Assembly: GCA_913058295.1 (NCBI GenBank)
Contig: CAJXRD010000031.1
Span: 1 to 37,764 of the forward strand
DNA from: an uncultured Flavobacteriales bacterium
Lineage (GTDB): Bacteria; Bacteroidota; Bacteroidia; Flavobacteriales; Flavobacteriaceae
Direction: 5' to 3'
DNA: 37,764 nucleotides
Below, in pieces: positions 32,157 to 37,764 of this stretch. The position numbers were made by a program, and so were the translations under genes. Position 1 is the stretch's first letter. Each line of letters starts with the position of its first letter. The notes beneath the pieces are model-generated. The model searched no databases. It was not told where the DNA came from and was given only the letters and a program-made list of their open reading frames with translations.

Positions 32157-32202
32157 CAAAAATGCAATAAGGTATTAATATTAAAACCTTATTGCATTTT
32201 TG
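32157..32202. terminator. Bidirectional terminator overlapping the mazG 3' end
   Basis: CAAAAATGCAATAAGGT (32157-32173) pairs perfectly with ACCTTATTGCATTTTTG (32186-32202), a 17-bp stem with a 12-nt loop. The right arm includes the last codons and stop of mazG on the minus strand, so coding sequence and terminator share bases. It lies between the convergent DUF349 gene and mazG. Confidence 0.85.
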
Positions 32203-32962
32203 CTTCTTCCCAAAAAACATCCATTTCGGCAAGTGTCATTTCGTCTATAGATTTGCCAATTTCTTTGGCTTTGGTCTCTAAATATTGAAATCGTTTAATA
32301 AATTTTTTATTGGTACGCTCCAATGCATTTTCGGGATCTACTTTTAAGAATCGTGCGTAATTTATCATAGAAAACAAAACGTCTCCAAACTCTGCTTCTA
32401 TTTTTGAGGTATTGTTTTCATCAATCTCATGTTGTAGTTCTTCCAATTCTTCTTGTAGTTTTTCAAAAACTTGTTGAGGCTCTTCCCAATCAAAGCCAAC
32501 TCCAGCAACCTTATCTTGAATTCTATTTGCTTTAACTAAGGCAGGAAGAGATTTTGGAACTCCTTCTAACACACTATTTTTTCCTTCTTTTAGCTTAAGG
32601 CTTTCCCAATTTTGCTTTACTTCTTCTTCATTGGCAACAACAACATCTCCATAAATATGTGGATGTCTAGAAATCAACTTCTCTGAAATGGATGTAGCAA
32701 CATCGGCAATATCAAAATCATTGGTTTCACTTCCTATTTTTGCATAGAACATAATGTGCAATAGTAAATCCCCCAACTCATTTTTAACCTCTTCTAAATC
32801 GTTCTCTAGAATTGCATCCCCTAGCTCGTAGGTTTCCTCAATAGTTAAATGACGTAATGATTCTAAAGTTTGCTTTTTATCCCAAGGGCATTTTTCTCTT
32901 AACTCATCCATTATAGTGAGTAAACGATCTAAAGCCTCAAGTTGGTCTTTTCTAGAATTCAT
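32189..32962 (-). CDS. mazG: Nucleoside triphosphate pyrophosphohydrolase MazG
   Basis: This 257-residue protein is of normal MazG length with two MazG domains. The N-terminal one has CPWDKKQTLESL (25-36), the metal-binding EETYE (42-46) and NELGD with Asp65. The second, after about residue 150, has the matching EEELEELQHEI-type helix and EFGDVLFSMINYARFL. MazG hydrolyses NTPs to NMPs and pyrophosphate, clearing noncanonical or excess nucleotides and, in E. coli, affecting (p)ppGpp levels. It is the last gene of the ruvX-def-DUF5606-mazG unit and starts 28 nt after DUF5606. Its final codons form one arm of the transcription terminator. Confidence 0.95.
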   Translation of the reverse strand: MNSRKDQLEALDRLLTIMDELREKCPWDKKQTLESLRHLTIEETYELGDAILENDLEEVKNELGDLLLHIMFYAKIGSETNDFDIADVATSISEKLISRHPHIYGDVVVANEEEVKQNWESLKLKEGKNSVLEGVPKSLPALVKANRIQDKVAGVGFDWEEPQQVFEKLQEELEELQHEIDENNTSKIEAEFGDVLFSMINYARFLKVDPENALERTNKKFIKRFQYLETKAKEIGKSIDEMTLAEMDVFWEEAKMQ

Positions 32963-32990
32963 TATTTATATTGTCCTGGAAAGAGAATGT

Positions 32991-33437
32991 TTATTCTTCT
33001 TCTGAAGCTATTGCTTCTTTTTCTTCTTCTCCGTTTGCTTCTTCTTTAGTTTCAGAAAAATCTGTCACACCATTTTTTAAAAGCAAATTATACCACTGTA
33101 CTATTTTTTTAATATCGCTAACATATACACGGTCTTCATCGTAATCTGGAAGTACTTCGAAAAAATATTCTTCTAATAAGTCTTTTGAAGATTTATGACT
33201 AATAGCCTCTCCTCCATCTTCTTTATTAGCTATTTTCAAAAAAACTTCTCGTAATGGCAATTCTTCTGTTAAGGTATAGATTGCAATTTCAGAAAGCAAA
33301 CTTACATTTTGTCTAGCACTAACGCTTATTTTTTTACCGTCTAACAAAGAGATCGCTAAAAAGCCGGTTCTTGTTTGATTTTCTAATTGGTACAAACCTG
33401 GCTTTCCTGAAATTGATAATATTTTTTCTAAACTCAT
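32991..33437 (-). CDS. DUF5606 domain protein
   Basis: From the ATG at 33437 the protein has 148 residues and begins MSLEKILSISGKPGLYQLEN, the usual start of the Bacteroidota family DUF5606. The conserved part continues to about residue 125 with LLDGKKISVSARQNVSLLSEIAIYT and VSDIKKIVQWYNLLLKNGV. The last roughly 20 residues are a Glu-rich tail. A longer reading starting at GTG (33479) adds 14 residues that do not look family-like, and a weak promoter-like GATATTTG lies right at that GTG, so I prefer the ATG. Function is unknown. Its steady position between def and mazG suggests a housekeeping role, but that is inference. Confidence 0.85.
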   Translation of the reverse strand: MSLEKILSISGKPGLYQLENQTRTGFLAISLLDGKKISVSARQNVSLLSEIAIYTLTEELPLREVFLKIANKEDGGEAISHKSSKDLLEEYFFEVLPDYDEDRVYVSDIKKIVQWYNLLLKNGVTDFSETKEEANGEEEKEAIASEEE

Positions 33438-33514
33438 TTTTTTAATTAAATTGTTATTACGCTCTATAATTTCGAGCACAAATATCTTAGGATAAAATTT
33501 TATTTCCTAATGTC

Positions 33515-34105
33515 TTATCGTTTCTTTTTTAAATTTGGAAACCGCATTCGATAATCAATATTTATATTACCTTTTGTAATATTTGCAAGCTTTCCTTTTA
33601 TGATTCGTTTTTTTAATGGAGAAAGTTTATCGGTAAATAACACTCCTTCTATATGATCGTATTCATGCTGAATAATACGAGCAACGATCCCGTTAAATTT
33701 TTCGGTATGCTTAATAAAATTCTCATCGTAATATTCGATTAAAATATCTTCATTTCTAAACACATCTTCTCTAATGTCTGGAATACTAAGACAACCTTCG
33801 TTAAAAGCCCACTCGTCTCCTGTTTCTTCTATTATCTTAGCGTTAATAAAAACTTTCTTGAAGGTACTTAGAAATTCTCTTTCTTCTTCAGAATATTCCT
33901 CATCCTCATCAAAAGGTGTTGCATCCACTATAAAAATACGAATAGGCAAACCAATTTGTGGAGCTGCTAAACCTATCCCTTTAGCCTCATACATAGTTTC
34001 AAACATGTTTTCTAACAGCTCCTCGAGTTTGGGATACTCTTGGGTTATGTCTTTTCCCATCTTTCTTAAAATAGGATCTCCGTAAGCAAGTATAGGTAGA
34101 ATCAT
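33515..34105 (-). CDS. def: Peptide deformylase
   Basis: This 196-residue protein carries all three deformylase motifs: GIGLAAPQIG (43-52), EGCLSIP with the metal-binding Cys, and QHEYDHIEG with the two metal-binding His and catalytic Glu. It removes the formyl group from nascent N-terminal methionine using a ferrous or similar ion. An acidic insert (DEDEEYSEEE) between motifs 1 and 2 is common in Bacteroidota deformylases. Its ATG overlaps the ruvX stop codon in an ATGA arrangement, so translation is coupled to the resolvase gene. Confidence 0.96.
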   Translation of the reverse strand: MILPILAYGDPILRKMGKDITQEYPKLEELLENMFETMYEAKGIGLAAPQIGLPIRIFIVDATPFDEDEEYSEEEREFLSTFKKVFINAKIIEETGDEWAFNEGCLSIPDIREDVFRNEDILIEYYDENFIKHTEKFNGIVARIIQHEYDHIEGVLFTDKLSPLKKRIIKGKLANITKGNINIDYRMRFPNLKKKR

Positions 34106-34515
34106 TGTTTATTATATAAATAGTCTTGTAATATTATCGTTGCACTAATTTCGTCAATCAAGGCTTTATTTTGCCTTTGTTTCTTTTTAAGTCCGCTATC
34201 AATCATCGTCTGAAATGCCATTTTACTAGTAAATCGCTCGTCCATTCGTTTAATTTCTAACTTTGGAAATACTTTAATTAACTGTATTATAAATTTACTA
34301 ATTTTACTTTCAATATCAGAATGTGATCCATCTTTTTGTTTTGGTTCCCCAATAATTACTAAGTCAACGTTTTCAGTTTCAAAATAATCCTTTAAAAACG
34401 GCATCAAATCATGGGTTCTAACTGTGGTTAAACCTGAAGCTATTAATTGTAACTCATCGGTAATGGCAATTCCTGTTCTTTTGCCTCCATAATCAATTGC
34501 TAATAATCGTCCCAT
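34102..34515 (-). CDS. ruvX: Holliday junction resolvase-like protein RuvX (YqgF)
   Basis: This 137-residue protein has the RNase H-like YqgF fold. LLAIDYGGKRTGIAITDE at 4-21 carries the first catalytic Asp. VDLVIIGEPKQKDGS near 50-64 carries the Glu motif, and the C-terminal ALIDEISATIILQDYL carries the last acidic residue. YqgF proteins act as a Holliday junction resolvase or in 16S rRNA 5'-end processing. The gene is first in a four-gene operon and is divergent from dapD. A TATTTTTG box ends 8 nt before its ATG. Confidence 0.93.
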   Translation of the reverse strand: MGRLLAIDYGGKRTGIAITDELQLIASGLTTVRTHDLMPFLKDYFETENVDLVIIGEPKQKDGSHSDIESKISKFIIQLIKVFPKLEIKRMDERFTSKMAFQTMIDSGLKKKQRQNKALIDEISATIILQDYLYNKQ

Positions 34516-34523
34516 AATTTCCG

Positions 34524-34531
34524 CAAAAATA
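34524..34531 (-). promoter_or_regulatory. Predicted -7 box for the ruvX operon
   Basis: The minus strand reads TATTTTTG, an exact TAnnTTTG match, ending 8 nt before the ruvX ATG. No clear -33 element is seen. Confidence 0.5.
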
Positions 34532-34554
34532 AGGGATTAATTAAAAGTGACTTC

Positions 34555-34562
34555 TATCTTTG
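34555..34562 (+). promoter_or_regulatory. Predicted -7 box for dapD
   Basis: TATCTTTG matches TAnnTTTG and lies 19 nt before the dapD ATG, divergent from the ruvX box in the same 66-nt gap. Confidence 0.5.
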
Positions 34563-34581
34563 TGAAATTATTAAATATATT

Positions 34582-35403
34582 ATGATTCAATTACAACAAA
34601 TTATAGAAAAAGCTTGGGACGATCGTTCTCTTTTAACGGATTCAGTAACCATTAAAGCAATACGGGAGGTAATACAATTATTAGACGAAGGAAAACTTCG
34701 TTGTGCAGAACCCAATGCTAATACTTTAAAATGGCAAGTTAACGAATGGGTGAAAAAAGCGGTGGTATTGTATTTTCCTATTCAGAAAATGGAAGTTCTT
34801 GAAACTGGTATATTTGAATATCATGATAAAATACCATTAAAATCTGGATACAAAGAAAAGGGTGTACGGGTTGTTCCTCATGCAGTTGCTCGATATGGAG
34901 CTTTTATCTCTAAAGGAGTAATCTTAATGCCAAGTTATGTGAATATAGGCGCATATGTAGATGCCGGAACTATGGTAGATACTTGGGCTACAGTTGGAAG
35001 CTGTGCTCAAATAGGCAAAAACGTTCACTTAAGTGGCGGTGTTGGAATTGGAGGAGTATTAGAACCTTTACAAGCTGCACCTGTAATTATTGAAGATAAT
35101 GCTTTTATAGGTTCTCGTTGTATTGTTGTAGAAGGAGTTAGGGTAGAAAAAGAAGCTGTATTAGGTGCTAATGTAGTATTAACCGCATCTACAAAAATAA
35201 TTGATGTTACCGGACCAGAACCAATAGAAAGCAAAGGTGTTGTGCCCTCTAGATCTGTTGTTATTCCAGGATCTTATACTAAAAAATTTCCCGCTGGAGA
35301 ATATCAAGTTCCTTGTGCTTTAATTATAGGAAAACGAAAAGAAAGTACCGATAAGAAAACAACCTTAAATGATGCTTTACGTGAATATGATGTTGCGGTT
35401 TAA
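34582..35403 (+). CDS. dapD: Tetrahydrodipicolinate N-succinyltransferase DapD
   Basis: This 273-residue protein is practically the same length as E. coli DapD. A helical N-terminal domain to about 100 precedes a left-handed beta-helix built of hexapeptide repeats (GVILMPSYVNIGAYVDAGTM, IGKNVHLSGGVGIGGVLEPL, IIEDNAFIGSRCIVVEGVRV). A C-terminal segment contains PSRSVVIPGSYTKKFPAGEY. It transfers succinyl from succinyl-CoA to tetrahydrodipicolinate in the diaminopimelate/lysine pathway, which feeds peptidoglycan. The gene stands alone between the divergent ruvX operon and the glycosyltransferase genes, with a 58-nt gap downstream and no clear terminator. Confidence 0.96.
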   Translation: MIQLQQIIEKAWDDRSLLTDSVTIKAIREVIQLLDEGKLRCAEPNANTLKWQVNEWVKKAVVLYFPIQKMEVLETGIFEYHDKIPLKSGYKEKGVRVVPHAVARYGAFISKGVILMPSYVNIGAYVDAGTMVDTWATVGSCAQIGKNVHLSGGVGIGGVLEPLQAAPVIIEDNAFIGSRCIVVEGVRVEKEAVLGANVVLTASTKIIDVTGPEPIESKGVVPSRSVVIPGSYTKKFPAGEYQVPCALIIGKRKESTDKKTTLNDALREYDVAV

Positions 35404-35461
35404 TTTCTCTGAATATTTAAAAAAAAGATTTATATTTCAACCATTATAGTCTTATAATTTT

Positions 35462-36523
35462 ATGAAGATTCTTGTTATTCAGCAAAAAATGATAGGTGAT
35501 GTACTTACCACTAGTATTCTTTTTGAAGCACTAAGGGAAAAATATAAAACTGCTGAATTACACTATTTAATTAATACACATACTTTTCCTGTTATTGAAA
35601 ACCATCCATTTATTGATAAAGTAATTTATTTCACTCCAAATAATGAAAAAAATAAATGGAGCCTTATTCCCTTTTTCAAGGAAGTTAAAAAAAATAATTA
35701 TGATGTTGTAATCGATGTTTACGGAAAACTAAGTAGTAATTTAATCTCACTATTCTCGGGTGCTACCGTTAAAATAGGTTATTATAAAAAGCATTCTTCA
35801 TTTATATTTACACATCCAATAAAAAGAATAAAGCAACCTAAAGAAAATGCAAGCCTTGCAATAGAAAATAGAATGGGTTTGTTAAAACCTTTAGACATTC
35901 CTTTTAAAAATTTCTCGCCAAAAATATATCTGAATCCAAATGAAATTGAAACTGCTAAAAAAACATTGCATTCCCAAAATATTGACTTAGAAAAACCTCT
36001 ATTTATGATATCGGTTTTAGGTAGTAGTCCCAAGAAAACATATCCTGCAAAGTATATGGCTAGTTTATTAGATGTAATAATTCAGGATACTCCTAATGCA
36101 CAAATACTTTTTAATTATATACCGAATCAATTAGATGCTGCGAAAGAAATTTTTGATTTATGCTCTAAAAAGACACAAGATCAAATATATTTTAAATTGT
36201 ATGGAAAGAGTATTCGAGAATTTATTGCTTTAACCTTTCATTGTAATGCCTTAATTGGAAACGAAGGAGGCGCAGTTAATATGGCTAAAGCAATACAGAT
36301 CCCTACCTTTATAATATTTAATCCTTCACTAAATAAGGCAAATTGGTTTGGGGATGATGAAAATGACAAAAATGTTGCTGTACACCTTTCAGATTATATT
36401 GCCTATCATGAAAACGATTTTGAATTAACGAAGAAAAATCCAGAGGTTTATTATCATAAATTTAAGCCTACTTTTATAGAACCTAAACTAACAGATTTTT
36501 TAAGTACGTTGAATGAATTATAA
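35462..36523 (+). CDS. Glycosyltransferase family 9 (heptosyltransferase-like)
   Basis: This 353-residue GT-B enzyme is of family GT9. The N-terminal domain starts with KILVIQQKMIGDVLTTSILF, the acceptor-side loop of heptosyltransferases. Family-like features include DVVIDVYGKLSSNLIS near 80-95 and LFMISVLGSSPKKTYPAKYM near 180-199. The nucleotide-sugar site GNEGGAVNMAKAIQIPTFIIF lies near 267-287. GT9 enzymes add heptose or related sugars to lipopolysaccharide inner core on the cytoplasmic face of the inner membrane. The donor here is not determinable. It overlaps the following glycosyltransferase gene by 11 nt, so both probably build the same glycan. A near-match box (TATATTTC) lies about 30 nt upstream. 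Confidence 0.9.
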   Translation: MKILVIQQKMIGDVLTTSILFEALREKYKTAELHYLINTHTFPVIENHPFIDKVIYFTPNNEKNKWSLIPFFKEVKKNNYDVVIDVYGKLSSNLISLFSGATVKIGYYKKHSSFIFTHPIKRIKQPKENASLAIENRMGLLKPLDIPFKNFSPKIYLNPNEIETAKKTLHSQNIDLEKPLFMISVLGSSPKKTYPAKYMASLLDVIIQDTPNAQILFNYIPNQLDAAKEIFDLCSKKTQDQIYFKLYGKSIREFIALTFHCNALIGNEGGAVNMAKAIQIPTFIIFNPSLNKANWFGDDENDKNVAVHLSDYIAYHENDFELTKKNPEVYYHKFKPTFIEPKLTDFLSTLNEL

Positions 36524-37764
36524 ATTCCTAATATATATATCCTATAGTTATGCCGTTCCAATTGGCAATCCTTTAGAAGAAGAAATTCTAAAAAGAGGAT
36601 ATACTGTTCAATGGTTTAGCAATCAACTTGATGGAAAAAATGCAATTGTCAAAAAAACCAATGTGCTATCTCATATTAAGGATGTTATTTCATATCAACC
36701 AGACATTGTACTTACAGCTACTGATGAGGCTCCCGATTTCATTACAGGTTTAAAGGTTCAGATATTTCATGGTTTTTTTGCACAAAAGAGACCTAGCAAA
36801 AACAATACTTTTTATCATTTTAGAATTAGAGGTTTTTTTGATTTATACTGCACACAAGGCCCTAGTACTACCATCGAGTTTACAAAACAATCTAAAAAAT
36901 ATCCGCATTTTGAAGTAATAGAAACTGGTTGGAGCAAAGTAGATCCTTTATTTCCTCTAGAAGAAAAAAGCAAAACTTCAACACCTACTATAATGATTGC
37001 TTCTACCTTTACAAAACGACTTAGTCTAGCTTTCGATGAGGAAGTCTTTGATACTATTAAAAGTCTTTCAGAAAAGGGCGTTTTTAACTTTATTATGGTA
37101 TTACATCCCAAATTACCCAAAGAAATTATCGAAAAATGGAAAAATATTAAAAACAATCATTTTGCATTTTATGATACAACAGAATTAATCCCATTATTTA
37201 AAAAAGCAGACGTTTTATTTGCAGATACGACTTCTGCAATACAAGAATTTATTCTTCAAAAGAAACCTGTGGTTACATTTAAACACACGATAGAACAAAA
37301 CTATCTTATTCAGATTTCTGAAGCAGAAAAAATAGAAGAAGCATTATTACAAGCATTAAACCCTTCTTCAAGTTTAGAAGACAACATTCAAGAATACATC
37401 ACTAATTTGCATCCATATCAGGATGGAAAATCTAGCAAAAGAGTTATTGACGCTACCATTTCATTTTTACATAAAGACAAATCTTATTTAAAAGCAAAGC
37501 CGATTAATTTATTGCGAAAATATAAACTAAGAAAGCAATTAAATCACTTTACTACAAGCTCTTACAACAAACCTTTTACTTTAGAAAATACAATTCAACC
37601 TGAAGACACTATAAAAATATCTGCAGTAATTATTACTTTTAACGAAGAAGAACATCTAGAAAAGTGCCTAGCTTCTTTAGTTGATGTTGCAGATGAAATT
37701 ATTGTTGTGGATTCCTATTCAACAGACAGAACAAAAGAGATTTGCGAGCATTTTAATGTCCGAT
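36513..37764 (+). CDS. Fused glycosyltransferase: CDP-glycerol-transferase-like N-half and GT2 C-half, partial
   Basis: An uninterrupted frame starts at ATG 36513 (MNYKFLIYISYSYAVPIGNP) and runs off the right edge after 417 codons. Residues about 1-330 resemble the GT-B fold of CDP-glycerol glycerophosphotransferase/TagB-like enzymes. Landmarks are VQIFHGFFAQKRP (His86), the segment RIRGFFDLYCTQGPST, VIETGWSKVDPLF, FIMVLHPKLPKE and LFADTTSAIQEFILQKKPVV. A linker with basic residues follows. From about residue 368 a GT2 domain begins, ISAVIITFNEEEHLEKCLASL and ADEIIVVDSYSTDRTKEI, as in WaaE/KdtX-type core glycosyltransferases. I read it as a genuine in-frame fusion, since no stop or frame change separates the parts. 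It overlaps the GT9 gene by 11 nt. The polymer and sugar donors are unknown. Confidence 0.85.
   Translation, partial: MNYKFLIYISYSYAVPIGNPLEEEILKRGYTVQWFSNQLDGKNAIVKKTNVLSHIKDVISYQPDIVLTATDEAPDFITGLKVQIFHGFFAQKRPSKNNTFYHFRIRGFFDLYCTQGPSTTIEFTKQSKKYPHFEVIETGWSKVDPLFPLEEKSKTSTPTIMIASTFTKRLSLAFDEEVFDTIKSLSEKGVFNFIMVLHPKLPKEIIEKWKNIKNNHFAFYDTTELIPLFKKADVLFADTTSAIQEFILQKKPVVTFKHTIEQNYLIQISEAEKIEEALLQALNPSSSLEDNIQEYITNLHPYQDGKSSKRVIDATISFLHKDKSYLKAKPINLLRKYKLRKQLNHFTTSSYNKPFTLENTIQPEDTIKISAVIITFNEEEHLEKCLASLVDVADEIIVVDSYSTDRTKEICEHFNVR

Noticed and set aside
1-37764. CRISPR array, toxin-antitoxin, phage-defence island or prophage
   Set aside because: No regularly spaced repeats, cas genes, small paired toxin-antitoxin frames, restriction-modification genes or phage structural genes were seen on either strand.

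Overview
The window reads as a chromosomal segment of a member of the Flavobacteriaceae (phylum Bacteroidota). It is AT-rich, and start codons mostly lack Shine-Dalgarno sequences. Several genes are preceded by a TAnnTTTG box, the -7 element used by the Bacteroidota primary sigma factor. It also encodes the gliding lipoprotein GldI, a protein with a type IX secretion (T9SS) sorting tail, and the families DUF3810, DUF368, DUF349, DUF5606 and DUF6090. I saw no rRNA, tRNA, CRISPR array, transposase, integrase or phage gene. No gene-free gap exceeds about 300 bases.

Layout. (1) 1-2.2 kb is an accessory stretch of three minus-strand genes: a truncated secreted protein, an epoxide-hydrolase-like alpha/beta hydrolase and a DUF6090 membrane protein. 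They are separated by inverted-repeat elements built like integron attC sites. This is the most unusual part of the window. (2) 2.3-6.1 kb has a PhoD-like phosphatase lipoprotein divergent from nrnA, gldI and a cyclophilin-FKBP fusion lipoprotein. A dispersed-repeat-like element and a bidirectional terminator follow. (3) 6.3-14.8 kb has pepD divergent from a DUF3810 putative metallopeptidase. Then come two related periplasmic amidohydrolase-fold proteins, one of them a fusion with a metal-binding half and a degenerate half, and a FadL-like outer-membrane barrel. (4) 14.8-16.4 kb has a T9SS cargo protein on the minus strand. (5) 16.5-25.7 kb has an rRNA/tRNA methyltransferase, an M48 peptidase, the long bifunctional Rel (p)ppGpp enzyme, a Fur-family regulator, purA, an OstA/LptA-like protein and a class III aminotransferase. 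(6) 25.8-32.2 kb has a TPR protein, two tandem DUF368 polyprenyl-phosphate-translocase-family proteins, aroE and a DUF349 protein. (7) 32.2-34.5 kb is a minus-strand operon ruvX-def-DUF5606-mazG. (8) 34.6 kb to the end has dapD, a GT9 glycosyltransferase, and a two-domain glycosyltransferase that runs off the right edge.

From 2.3 kb onwards this is mostly ordinary core genome: lysine and shikimate biosynthesis, purines, the stringent response, protein maturation and envelope biogenesis. The points most worth a second look are the attC-like cassette array at the left edge, the fused CDP-glycerol-transferase-like/GT2 protein at the right edge, the pseudo-enzyme arrangement of the amidohydrolases, a 17-bp palindrome between the Fur-family gene and purA, and promoter boxes only 4-8 nt from start codons. 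I did not find clear evidence of a wholly new biological system. Every family assignment was made by reading the sequence, not by database search.
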